A model generated the notes under the pieces. That model was not told the DNA's origin and searched no databases. It was given only the letters and a program-made list of their open reading frames with translations. 64,000 nucleotides of DNA from Novosphingobium aquimarinum. GTDB lineage: Bacteria > Pseudomonadota > Alphaproteobacteria > Sphingomonadales > Sphingomonadaceae. Location of the stretch: NCBI RefSeq assembly GCF_009746585.1, contig NZ_WRPO01000004.1:62001-126000 (forward strand), written 5' to 3'. A program made the translations under genes and the position numbers. Each line of letters opens with the position of its first letter. Within the stretch, counting starts at the first letter, position 1. Of this stretch, positions 19,207-26,726 are shown one piece after another.

Positions 19207-19242
19207 TTTGGGGGCTTCGCTGGGGGCTTCATTCGGGGCCTC
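19207..19242 (+). repeat. Three tandem 12-bp repeats before the integrase
   Basis: TTTGGGGGCTTC, GCTGGGGGCTTC and ATTCGGGGCCTC are placed end to end directly before the integrase ATG at 19245. Two copies with the same 12-bp period occur at the opposite end of the element (32345-32367). Position and symmetry suggest arm-type binding sites for integrase or excisionase, which could also autoregulate int. Confidence 0.7.
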
Positions 19243-19244
19243 AC

Positions 19245-20543
19245 ATGGCGTTGAGCGATACCGCCTGCAGGAAGGCGGTTCCTTCCGGAAAGCCAATCAA
19301 GCTCGCCGACGCGAATGGTCTCTTTCTTCTCGTACTACCGACCGGCACCAAGAGCTGGTGCTGGAAGTACCGATTCGCGGGCCGCGAAAAAAGGCTGACG
19401 CTCGGCCGCTACCCAGTCGTTTCGTTGAAGGATGCGCGCACGGCGCGCGACAAGGCCCGGGCGAAACTGGCAGAGGGAATCGACCCGGGCGCCGAACTGC
19501 AGCGGCGCAAGCGGCAGAATGTGAAGGCGGAGAACTTCGAAGCGATCGCGCGCGCCTGGCACGACCAGAAGAAGAGCAAGCTGACACCCCGCTATGCCAA
19601 GCAGGTGCTCGAGCGGCTCGAACGCAACATCTTCCGCGAGTTCGGCTCGCATCCGATCCGCTCGATCGAGCCGGGCGACGTCCTGGCAGCTCTGCGCCGC
19701 ATCGAGGCGCGCGGATCACTGACGATGGCACGCGAGGTTCGCACGCACGTTTCCGAGATCTTCGTCTGGGCGATTGCTTCAGGGCTGGCGACGAGCGACC
19801 CGGCCGCGATCATCGGCAAGGCGCTGGCGCCCTCGACCGGTGGCCGTCGACCTGCGGTGCTGTCGATCGAGCAAGCCAGAGACGTGCTGGCGAAGATCGA
19901 GGCAGTGTCACTCGCTCATTGGTCGACGAAGCTTGCGTCGAGGCTTATCGCGCTCACAGCAGCGCGGCCGGGAATGGTGCGTTTGGCGGAACGTCGGGAG
20001 TTCGAGGATCTGGACGGCGCAGAGCCTCAATGGCGTATCCCCGCGGCGAAGATGAAACTCAGCGCGGGGCAGAAGACCGACGCCGCTTTCGACTTCACCA
20101 TCCCGCTTGCCCGACAATCCGTGCAGCTGGTGAAAGCAGCGATGGCCATTGGCGGATCATCATCGCTGCTGCTCCCGGCGGAGAATGGCCGGCCGATGAG
20201 CGATTCGACGATCAGCAAGCTGTATCGCGATGCGGGCCTGCGCGATCGGCATGTTCCGCACGGTTGGAGGGCGACCTTTTCGACCGTCATGAACGAGCGC
20301 GCGGCGGAGCTAGGCAATGCCGGCGATCGTGCGATCATCGATTTGATGCTGGCTCACGTCCAGGGCGGTGTGGAAATCGCCTACAACCGTGCCGCCTACA
20401 TGTCCCGACGGCGAGCGTTGGCGCAGGAGTGGGCCGACTTGTTGATCGATGGCGTACAGCCCCTCGACAATATTTATGCTGGGCCTCGGCGGAAAGCTCG
20501 ATCCGAACGGGGGGCCGAGCATGACGGCCTCGGCGAAATCTGA
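19245..20543 (+). CDS. int: P4-type tyrosine integrase (left end)
   Basis: A 432-residue tyrosine recombinase of the P4 family. It has an N-terminal arm-type DNA-binding domain (LADANGLFLLVLPTGTKSWC, LTLGRYPVVSLKDAR), a core-binding helical domain, and a catalytic domain with Arg in LTAARPGMVR, the HGWR box (HVPHGWRATFSTVMNE), the His in LAHVQ and the nucleophile Tyr in AYNRA. All catalytic residues appear present. It lies next to attL and directly after the 12-bp repeats, so it is the likely enzyme for integration at tRNA-Gln. Its end overlaps the Rep-like gene. Confidence 0.95.
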   Translation: MALSDTACRKAVPSGKPIKLADANGLFLLVLPTGTKSWCWKYRFAGREKRLTLGRYPVVSLKDARTARDKARAKLAEGIDPGAELQRRKRQNVKAENFEAIARAWHDQKKSKLTPRYAKQVLERLERNIFREFGSHPIRSIEPGDVLAALRRIEARGSLTMAREVRTHVSEIFVWAIASGLATSDPAAIIGKALAPSTGGRRPAVLSIEQARDVLAKIEAVSLAHWSTKLASRLIALTAARPGMVRLAERREFEDLDGAEPQWRIPAAKMKLSAGQKTDAAFDFTIPLARQSVQLVKAAMAIGGSSSLLLPAENGRPMSDSTISKLYRDAGLRDRHVPHGWRATFSTVMNERAAELGNAGDRAIIDLMLAHVQGGVEIAYNRAAYMSRRRALAQEWADLLIDGVQPLDNIYAGPRRKARSERGAEHDGLGEI

Positions 20544-21342
20544 AGCGACAGCTTTCGGCCTGTTGGCCGCGCGAATTACGAGTTCGAAACTTGGCAGGCG
20601 GACCAGGGCGCTCTTGGAGCGTGGTGATAGTCCGCGGAGCGGGGAGAAGGTCTGGCGGAACTCCTACACCGAGGGAACGATCGAAGAACGGCTTTGGAAG
20701 CCGATCCACGACGGATCGAAACGCGGAGGCACGAGATGGACTGCAGCATTGATGAAGGCCGCTCGCTCATTCGAGTACAAGACACGGCTTGAGCGCAGAG
20801 AAAAGAATCCTGGAGCGCGCAATGGCGCACTAGGCGAAGTCGGACTCGAGGTCCTGGCTTGGCTCTACGAGAAGGTCGATTATGCGAGCGGGCGCCTCGA
20901 TCCAGCCATAGGCACAATCGCGGCCGGGATCGGTCGATCCTATTCGGCTGTACACGAAGCACTTTGTCGCCTGCGGATCGAGGGCTTCCTGAGTTGGATC
21001 CGCAGATCGCGCCCGATCGAGGATCCGGAACCTGGCGGCCAACAGGTCGAGCAGGTGTCGAACGCCTACGCACTCCTCGTACCCAAAGTGATGAACCAGT
21101 GGCTGGTCTCGCTTCTTCGCAAGCCACCTGTGCCCGCATGCGAGGAGGACAGGCGCAAGGCCGAGAAGCAGGCGTACGAAGCCATGCTCGCGGGTTTCAG
21201 TGCCCAGGAGCGCCACGAGGCCACTTGGAACGGCGATCGCCTGCTCGGCGAAACGCTCAAGCGCCTCGCGATCCTGGTCGATCAGCGCGATAGCCTGATG
21301 GGCGAATCCGGCAGCACGGGAGAAACCGGGGGATCATACTGA
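20521..21342 (+). CDS. Rep-like winged-helix replication protein
   Basis: A 273-residue protein with a central helix-turn-helix (TIAAGIGRSYSAVHEALCRL, then RIEGFLSWIRRSRP). It resembles the small replication initiators ('replication protein A' type) of alphaproteobacterial phages and plasmids. The start at 20521 (MTASAKSEATAF) overlaps the integrase end by 23 bp. It is followed by a 140-bp cluster of hairpins that could be the cognate origin. Assignment rests on the HTH layout and context, so replication is an inference; a transcriptional regulator is the alternative. Confidence 0.6.
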   Translation: MTASAKSEATAFGLLAARITSSKLGRRTRALLERGDSPRSGEKVWRNSYTEGTIEERLWKPIHDGSKRGGTRWTAALMKAARSFEYKTRLERREKNPGARNGALGEVGLEVLAWLYEKVDYASGRLDPAIGTIAAGIGRSYSAVHEALCRLRIEGFLSWIRRSRPIEDPEPGGQQVEQVSNAYALLVPKVMNQWLVSLLRKPPVPACEEDRRKAEKQAYEAMLAGFSAQERHEATWNGDRLLGETLKRLAILVDQRDSLMGESGSTGETGGSY

Positions 21343-21355
21343 TCCAATAGGGAAT

Positions 21356-21492
21356 CTGACGCATGTGCGTCAGATGCGTCGGGGCTGACGCCCCCAGCGC
21401 CATCCGAAATGCCACCATGACCCCTCACCCTAACGCCGGCCGCACCGGCGCACGGGGGCGGCTACGCCGCCCCGGCTTGGCGAAGGGCCAAG
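21356..21492. repeat. Cluster of hairpins, candidate origin of the element
   Basis: Consecutive perfect stems: CTGACGCA-TG-TGCGTCAG (21356-21373), GGGGC-TGAC-GCCCC (21381-21394), CGCCGG-N5-CCGGCG (21434-21450), GGGGCGGC-TAC-GCCGCCCC (21455-21473) and CTTGGC-N5-GCCAAG (21476-21492). GACGC/GCGTC pentamers recur several times at the left end. The cluster lies between the ends of the convergent Rep-like and methylase genes, so it may also act as a terminator. Confidence 0.6.
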
Positions 21493-21542
21493 CGCAAGGT
21501 CCGTGCCATCCTGCTGCCGTAACGATGATTCGGGGCTGCTGC

Positions 21543-22376
21543 TTAGGGCAGCGCGAAATTGCTGATCAGCAGCTCACTGACCTGCTTTGCGCCGCCCGCT
21601 GATGCAGTTGAGATTGTCCACGTCGTTTCGACTTGTTGAATTTCGAATGCCGAAAAGGTGGAGCGGATCTCGGCCGTGTCATTGATCGAGACAATGAACT
21701 TGCCGCGCGCGCCGCCGAGGATCGCGGCCAGTCGCTCAAAGTCCGCGCGATTAAAGGTGCCCGCGCCGTAGTCGTCCTCGCAACCGAAGTACGGAGGATC
21801 GAGATAGAACAGCATTCCCGGCCGGTCGTAGCGACCAATGAGTTCCGCGTATGGCAGCTGCTCGATCACAACGCCGGCGAGACGCTCGTGAAGATCGGCA
21901 AGCATGGGCTCGAGCCGCGAGACATTGAATCGCGCGCCCTGCGTCTTGTCCACGCCGAAACTGCGGCCCTTGATCTTGCCGCCGAACGCGAGCCTCTGCA
22001 GATAGAGAAAGCGCGCCGCGCGCTGGAGGTCCGTGAGCCTTGAGGGATCCATCCCCCGCAGCCGCTCGAATTCGTTGCGGCTAGCCAGGCGCCATCGCAG
22101 CATATCGAGGAAGTAGGGATAGTGCTCCTGGAGCACCCGGAAGAACGTCGCGACGTCTCCGGAGATGTCGTTGATCACTTCGACGCGTGGTCGTGTCGAT
22201 CGGCGCAGGAAGATGCCGCCCATCCCGACGAACGGTTCGGCGTAGGCTTCGTGCTCCGTCGCATCGATGATTGAACAGATTCGGCGCGCGAGATTGCGCT
22301 TTCCACCCTGGTAGCCGGCAGCGGGCGAAACGGGGCGAACGTGTTGGATTGACTCCATTTTTCGAAAAGGCTCCAT
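21543..22376 (-). CDS. D12-class adenine-specific DNA methyltransferase
   Basis: Dam-like N6-adenine methyltransferase of 277 residues. The AdoMet-binding motif I variant is AYAEPFVGMGGIFLRR (EPFxGxG) and the catalytic motif IV is FYLDPPYFGC (DPPY), the order of the D12/alpha class. The N-terminal GYQGGKRNLARRI is typical. No restriction endonuclease is adjacent, so it is probably an orphan methylase that protects or regulates the element; the target could be GATC but cannot be read from sequence. A start six codons in (MESIQH) is possible. Confidence 0.9.
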   Translation of the reverse strand: MEPFRKMESIQHVRPVSPAAGYQGGKRNLARRICSIIDATEHEAYAEPFVGMGGIFLRRSTRPRVEVINDISGDVATFFRVLQEHYPYFLDMLRWRLASRNEFERLRGMDPSRLTDLQRAARFLYLQRLAFGGKIKGRSFGVDKTQGARFNVSRLEPMLADLHERLAGVVIEQLPYAELIGRYDRPGMLFYLDPPYFGCEDDYGAGTFNRADFERLAAILGGARGKFIVSINDTAEIRSTFSAFEIQQVETTWTISTASAGGAKQVSELLISNFALP

Positions 22377-22470
22377 TGACCCCGCCCGTATGCGCGGGTG
22401 CGGGGCGGCCAGTCGGCCAGCTGTGTCGTGGCGAGCCTTGATCTCGTCGGTGCCCGGGGTACCATCCCGG

Positions 22471-22491
22471 AAACCCCCGCTCCTCGCGGGG
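22471..22491 (-). terminator. Terminator downstream of the second integrase
   Basis: On the minus strand CCCCGC-GAGGA-GCGGGG is followed by GTTT, starting 8 bp after the integrase stop and before the methylase start. Confidence 0.6.
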
Positions 22492-22498
22492 AAATCTG

Positions 22499-23722
22499 TC
22501 AGGTCATGAGCATCGCGCCCCAGCGCTCGAAGAGCACGCGACGTCGGTTGAGCTGCGCTGCGCGATTGTAGGCCGCCTCAACCTTGCTGCCCGGACTATG
22601 CGCAAGCGCGCGATCGATGTCGTCGCGCGCATCGGGCCCAAGCGTCTCGTTCAGAATCGTCGAGAAGCTCGATCGCCATCCGTGCGGTACGTGGCGGCCG
22701 GCGAAGCCGGCGCGAGCATAGAGCGCGCCGATCGCACCTTCGCCGATCGGCGCGATCCCGCTCCTGCCGGCGAAAACGAAAGAATGGGTATCATGCCCGT
22801 CTTCATGGGGTTCGCGCCTGACCAACTTGGGGTCGACCCCAAGTTCACCAGCTGCACGCAAGACCGACAATGCCTCGCGACTGAGTGGCACCAGGTGATC
22901 GAACCGTGCGTCATTCTTCTTCGCGCGCTTGAGCTTCATCCGTGCCGCCGGCACGCGCCAAAGCGGCTCTGCACCGTCCAGATCCTCGAGCTCTTCCCAG
23001 CGCATACCGCGCACCGCTTCGAGGCGCACAGCGGTCAGCGCCAGGAATCGGGACGCCAGTCGAGTGGCTGCCCGCGCATCCGCGCGGTCGCATGCCGCGA
23101 GTAGCGCTCGGCAATCCTCGATCCGTGTCAGCGCCGGCATTGGTCGCGTCGGCGCGGCGGCCTGCATCGCCCGCCTGAGATGATGCGCTGGATCACGCTC
23201 GAGCAGGCCCTTCGCGATTCCGAAACCGAAGATGGCCGAAAGACGTTGGCGCATTCGCCGTGCCGTCTCGATCCGCCCGCGGGCCTCGAGCGTGCCAAGC
23301 ACATCGAGCAGCTCTGGCGGCTCGATCGTGGTCGCCTGTCTATCACCGATCGCCGGGAACACGTCACGCTCAAGCGCGGCGATTACGTCCTCAGCGTGCG
23401 CGCGCGACCAGCCCGCCTCAGCGTGCCGGTACCAGGCCCGCGCGAGCTGCTCGAATGTCTCGAGCAACTCGCGCGGCGTCGCGGGATCGAGGCCGGCCCG
23501 CAGTTGCGCCTTGGCCTCCTCGCGGCGTTTACGGGCGTCGGGTAACGAGATCTCCGGAAAGCGGCCAAGCACGAGCAACCGCTCTTTGCCTCCGCGCCGA
23601 TACTTTAGCCGCCAGGACTTCGTGCCTGTCGGCGCCACGAAAAGAAAAAGCCCGCCGAAATCGGCGAGCTTGAAGGCGCGGTCGCGCGGCACGGCGGCTT
23701 TCGCCGCGGCCTGAGTGAGCAT
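22499..23722 (-). CDS. Second P4-type tyrosine integrase
   Basis: A 407-residue paralogue of the left-end integrase, with the same arm domain (LADFGGLFLFVAPTGTKSWR, LVLGRFPEISLPDARKRR). Its catalytic residues are complete: Arg in LTAVRLEAVRG, HVPHGWRSSFSTILNE, LAHS, and Tyr in AYNRA. It is on the opposite strand and internal to the element, with no att-like repeat recognised near it. It may be a relic of another integration, a nested element, or a recombinase with a second role. Confidence 0.93.
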   Translation of the reverse strand: MLTQAAAKAAVPRDRAFKLADFGGLFLFVAPTGTKSWRLKYRRGGKERLLVLGRFPEISLPDARKRREEAKAQLRAGLDPATPRELLETFEQLARAWYRHAEAGWSRAHAEDVIAALERDVFPAIGDRQATTIEPPELLDVLGTLEARGRIETARRMRQRLSAIFGFGIAKGLLERDPAHHLRRAMQAAAPTRPMPALTRIEDCRALLAACDRADARAATRLASRFLALTAVRLEAVRGMRWEELEDLDGAEPLWRVPAARMKLKRAKKNDARFDHLVPLSREALSVLRAAGELGVDPKLVRREPHEDGHDTHSFVFAGRSGIAPIGEGAIGALYARAGFAGRHVPHGWRSSFSTILNETLGPDARDDIDRALAHSPGSKVEAAYNRAAQLNRRRVLFERWGAMLMT

Positions 23723-23752
23723 ATATTGTCCTCGCTAGATCGGAGGTTGTCA

Positions 23753-24034
23753 GTGGCCAGAGGCGTCGAATTTCCTGAAGCGAACACGATCTTGGCGCCG
23801 CCAACGCCTGAGGATGCAGCCGCCGGCACGGTTTATGCGCTGCATGTTCACCGGTACCGGGATCTCGACGGCAGCCCCAACGTGATCAGCAAATGGCAGC
23901 TGACCCCGGAAGAGCTGGAGGAGGTTCAGCGCACTGGTGCCGTATGGTTCGGCTGCTGGGGCAATACGCACCCGCCGATGTGGATTTCCGGTCAGAGCCC
24001 CTTCATTCGCCCCCCGGCCGAGACAGACAGCTGA
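23753..24034 (+). CDS. Small hypothetical phage-type protein
   Basis: A 93-residue protein that I do not recognise. The start is GTG at 23753 with GGAGG seven bases upstream. The compact acidic sequence contains KWQLTPEELEEVQRTG and a Trp-rich end (VWFGCWGNTHPPMWISGQSP). It is divergent from the second integrase and overlaps the next gene by one base (TGATG), so the two are probably co-translated. Confidence 0.65.
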   Translation: MARGVEFPEANTILAPPTPEDAAAGTVYALHVHRYRDLDGSPNVISKWQLTPEELEEVQRTGAVWFGCWGNTHPPMWISGQSPFIRPPAETDS

Positions 24035-24285
24035 TGCATAAGCTGTCGGAGAACCAGCGAGCCATGTTGGGCTGCTCGGCAGTCGAAGCGCCGCCCGGAT
24101 CCAGCTGGAGTGTCAGGCTTCAGGGTGCCGGCAACTGGCGAACCGCCAGAAGCTTGGTCGAGAAGAAGCTAGGCAGGATCGAGTATGGCAGGTTGGCCGG
24201 CGGCGGCGAGGTCGGACTGTTCTACGCGAACGGCGCTGGCATCGCCGCTGTGGCCATTGAAAGGGATGCGGATCGCGGCGGATAA
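24034..24285 (+). CDS. Small hypothetical protein coupled to the previous gene
   Basis: An 83-residue basic protein (MHKLSENQRAMLGC...) starting at the TGATG overlap. It contains GAGNWRTARSLVEKKLGRIE, which looks helical, and a hydrophobic C-terminal stretch (GAGIAAVAIE). It has the look of small early-region phage proteins; no function can be given. Confidence 0.6.
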   Translation: MHKLSENQRAMLGCSAVEAPPGSSWSVRLQGAGNWRTARSLVEKKLGRIEYGRLAGGGEVGLFYANGAGIAAVAIERDADRGG

Positions 24286-24448
24286 CCCCTCCGCCGCGGT
24301 CACAATGGAGATCGGCGAATTTCCGAGGTCTCCGCTGCAAATTTCTATACCGATACCCCCGTCCGTACCCCCAATTTCCCTCTAGAATCAACGCCTACTG
24401 TAGGGTTGCAAGTGACCAATCATTTCTAGCGTAAAGGAAGCGACGCCT

Positions 24449-24997
24449 GTGAACAAGGAAGGGCTGCAGATCAGGGCGACGATTGACAACGCAGGGCACC
24501 TTGCAATTCTCACGGTTGCTGGCGGCGGCATCGTGAGTTTACTTGGCGCCTACAAGAACCTGATTGAAACTGCTCCAACTTTGCAATTTGTGCTACCGTG
24601 GACTCTGCTCCTCGCCCTAGCCTCGCTGACATTATCGCTGATCAACTACTTCTTGAGGCGCAAAACATCGCTCGAGTTCGATAAAATGGCCAAGCTGAAA
24701 GGCTTGATCCCTGATGCGAATGGCGAGGATCTCGAGAAGCGGCTTGAGGCCCACCAAGCTCAAGAGAAAAGGGCTTGGCGATGGTCTCGTCGATCTTGGG
24801 GCCTGTGGTGGGCTGCTATTGCCTGCATATCAGTCGGCTTCTCCCTACCCGCGATCGCCCTGCTACTCGCCGGGCCGCTGAGCGTTGGCGCAGACTCCAA
24901 AAAGGCTCCTGCGACCATCTCTATCGGCCACGTGCACCTGTTTCCGGGCGAGTACGATTGCGAGAAAGTGGATGGATTGGGCGAGCGAGGCGACTAG
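24449..24997 (+). CDS. Accessory membrane protein of the element
   Basis: A 182-residue protein starting at GTG with GGAAG-like spacing. Three hydrophobic segments (about residues 18-36, 47-67 and 120-141) flank a charged, probably coiled region (FDKMAKLKGLIPDANGEDLEKRLEAH). Base composition is visibly less GC-rich than the neighbours. It stands alone on the plus strand to the left of the minus-strand lysis genes. Such isolated membrane genes in phages are often superinfection-exclusion or defence genes, but no family is recognised. Confidence 0.65.
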   Translation: MNKEGLQIRATIDNAGHLAILTVAGGGIVSLLGAYKNLIETAPTLQFVLPWTLLLALASLTLSLINYFLRRKTSLEFDKMAKLKGLIPDANGEDLEKRLEAHQAQEKRAWRWSRRSWGLWWAAIACISVGFSLPAIALLLAGPLSVGADSKKAPATISIGHVHLFPGEYDCEKVDGLGERGD

Positions 24998-25100
24998 CAT
25001 CGTCGTCAAATGCGTCCGTCTTTAAAGTTTCGATGCTGAAGTGGCTGTCTGCTGGCAGATTGTTTTAAGAACTGATCCCGCCTCGGCAAGATGTTGTAAG

Positions 25101-25337
25101 TTAGTCCTTGCCGAGCCGCTGCCACCACACCCGCTCAGCTTGCTCGACCACCGGCGCAGGCTGCACAACCGTTGCTATCGACCGCGCCTTCGTCGGCCAG
25201 TGCTCCTCCTTCAAAACGCCCGGCTGTTCATAAGGCGCTGCCCATGCGCGCGCCTCTGCCATCGTCTCGAACGCGATCGGGTTGCCCGACCAATGGCGCG
25301 AGGGCTCCCCGTTTCTGAATAGTCCGATGCGGGGCAT
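25101..25337 (-). CDS. Small hypothetical protein downstream of the lysis module
   Basis: A 78-residue protein (MPRIGLFRNGEPSRHW... VWWQRLGKD) of unknown function, last in the leftward lysis run. Its ATG lies inside an 18-bp perfect hairpin (25324-25369), and a GGAG sits in the loop region just upstream. Translation could therefore be gated by RNA structure. Coding potential is moderate. Confidence 0.5.
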   Translation of the reverse strand: MPRIGLFRNGEPSRHWSGNPIAFETMAEARAWAAPYEQPGVLKEEHWPTKARSIATVVQPAPVVEQAERVWWQRLGKD

Positions 25338-25369
25338 GGGCTCCAAGATATGCCCATGCCCCGCATCGG
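25324..25369. repeat. Perfect 18-bp hairpin covering a start codon
   Basis: 25324-25341 and 25352-25369 are exact reverse complements around a 10-nt loop (TCCAAGATAT). The hairpin lies 8 bp past the stop of the secreted-protein gene (minus strand) and includes the ATG of the next small gene. There is no T-run, so it is not a canonical terminator. Confidence 0.8.
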
Positions 25370-25377
25370 GAAGTGCG

Positions 25378-25848
25378 TCAGCCCTTGAGCATGGCAGCGA
25401 TGATCCGCAACCCGGGCCGACCGGGCCATTTCTCCCACGACGATACGCGCGAGTATCGCAAACCGAGGGGAACCGCCTTGGCCTCGAGCCGCCGATAGGC
25501 TTCGGGCAGTTGAGCCATATAGGCTTCGGGCGCACGGGACAGCCCGCGAAAACTGTAGCCTTCGGCGATCAGATCCGAGATTACCGCCAGTTCCAGCGCA
25601 TCGATGTTCCAGATCTTCGAAAGGATCCAGTCGCTGCCATAGTAGCCGCGCCGCGCATGTTGCATCAGCGCCAGCGCTTGGGCCGAATAAGGGGCGACGC
25701 GATCGCCGGTCACCTCCGGCGCAGGATATTCGTCACGCGAGAGCTCAGGCAACGATCCCGGCGGGCACGGATGCGCGCCAGCAACAGCGGGCACAAAAAA
25801 GGCCGCAAATGCGGCCAGGGCGAACAGCGCATTTCGCAAGGATCTCAT
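25378..25848 (-). CDS. Secreted hypothetical protein in the lysis module
   Basis: A 156-residue protein with a clear Sec signal peptide (ALFALAAFAAFFVPAVAGAH, cleavage near AGA-HP). The mature part has two Cys in or near the N-terminus and a helical region (YGSDWILSKIWNIDALELAV). It lies 3 bp after the o-spanin gene and so is probably co-transcribed with the lysis genes. No known family is recognised; a periplasmic role during lysis or exclusion is only suggested by position. Confidence 0.65.
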   Translation of the reverse strand: MRSLRNALFALAAFAAFFVPAVAGAHPCPPGSLPELSRDEYPAPEVTGDRVAPYSAQALALMQHARRGYYGSDWILSKIWNIDALELAVISDLIAEGYSFRGLSRAPEAYMAQLPEAYRRLEAKAVPLGLRYSRVSSWEKWPGRPGLRIIAAMLKG

Positions 25849-25851
25849 CAG

Positions 25852-26112
25852 TCAGTCTCCTCGATTGAGGCAGAGGCGATCGTGCACCGCATTGTGCGCG
25901 ACCGCCTCTGCAAAGGTTTGATCGGTGTCGAAGCGATTGCCCGGGTCATTCGCGCCAGGCTTCGGCGCCGGCTCAGCGCTGATCCGCTTATCGTTCAGGC
26001 AGAAATCGCTCACAGTTTTCGGGCGTTCTCGCGGTCCGCAGGCACTGGTCATAGACAGGGCGGCTACGGCCATCAGCGCGGCCAAGCCCTTCCTCGATCT
26101 CGGTTCGCGCAT
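25852..26112 (-). CDS. Rz1-like outer-membrane lipoprotein (o-spanin candidate)
   Basis: An 86-residue lipoprotein: a signal with lipobox-like TSAC at about residue 25, then a Pro-rich mature chain ending in AHNAVHDRLC. That ending resembles the phage Rz1-type proteins with DFCL... and a C-terminal Cys. It begins inside the preceding i-spanin gene in another frame (125-bp overlap), the classical Rz/Rz1 nesting. Role: outer-membrane half of the spanin that fuses the two membranes at the end of phage lysis. Confidence 0.7.
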   Translation of the reverse strand: MREPRSRKGLAALMAVAALSMTSACGPRERPKTVSDFCLNDKRISAEPAPKPGANDPGNRFDTDQTFAEAVAHNAVHDRLCLNRGD

Positions 26113-26314
26113 TGTTGCCTTCCTCCGTTCGGTTGAGTGTTTCGTGCAGGTCGCCCTCGCGCTGTTCGGTCGCGCCCTGGTCCTTCGAGACAGCGATCAC
26201 GTCCTCGATCGCGCTGTCGATCACGAGCACGGCAGCAGCGATCAGCGCCGCCACGATCGCGATCCATCCCCAGCGCACCAATCCGAGCGCGCCCTTTGCT
26301 GTCAGCCAGCCCAT
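25988..26314 (-). CDS. Rz-like inner-membrane protein (i-spanin candidate)
   Basis: A 108-residue protein with an N-terminal membrane anchor (WIAIVAALIAAAVLVIDSAI), then a charged, coiled-coil-prone periplasmic segment (TEQREGDLHETLNRTEEGNN), then a C-terminal Cys-containing tail (CLRTARTPENCERF). Size and topology match i-spanins. I start at 26314 (MGWLTAKG). The overlapping lipoprotein ORF in a different frame supports the spanin call more than sequence similarity does. Confidence 0.68.
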   Translation of the reverse strand: MGWLTAKGALGLVRWGWIAIVAALIAAAVLVIDSAIEDVIAVSKDQGATEQREGDLHETLNRTEEGNNARTEIEEGLGRADGRSRPVYDQCLRTARTPENCERFLPER

Positions 26315-26726
26315 GCAAGTTCTCCGATGCTGATTGCGTCGCCCCACGGCTTCGCGTAAATTTGCAGTCAGGCGGCACCTGCCGTGGCTAGTTCCCCGAC
26401 CGGCCAAGTGGTGCGGAGGTGAGGCTTGTTCTCGCGCCCGAGCATAAGCCTCTGAAAGCGGGAGCCGGTGTAGTCATTCCGCAGCGTCACTCGACACGGT
26501 CTTCATTTCAGGTTGGGCCGACCCGCGCCCCGCGCAGTTGACGGGAGCGCCTTCACGACCATGATTGTCAGCCAAGAGTAATCCTCGCCCCCGTTGGGGA
26601 TGGGTGACTGAGCGCGACCCATGCCAAGTTGGTCGGGATGCCAGTAGATTTTCGCGTCATGGACTCTGGGCAGAATATCAGGAACAAGATCAGCTGCGGC
26701 AAATTTACAGCGGTGTTCTTTTTACA
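26315..26726. other. Gene-free stretch with a decayed holin-gene fragment
   Basis: About 410 bp between the spanin genes and the accessory membrane protein. 26554-26587 matches 31 of 34 bases of the interior of the holin-like gene (27847-27880), in the same orientation. The rest probably includes the promoter of the rightward accessory gene (AT-rich near 26700-26726). Confidence 0.65.
26554..26587 (+). repeat. 34-bp direct repeat of holin-gene sequence, left copy
   Basis: 31 of 34 bases match 27847-27880. The two copies flank the accessory membrane gene, as if that gene had been inserted by a recombination event that duplicated part of the holin gene. Confidence 0.65.

Noticed and set aside
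18898-19254. 118-codon open frame across tRNA-Gln and attL
   Set aside because: It runs through a tRNA gene and the att site, so it cannot be a genuine protein gene.
21543-22376. Complete restriction-modification system
   Set aside because: Only a methyltransferase is present; the flanking genes are Rep-like and integrase, with no endonuclease.
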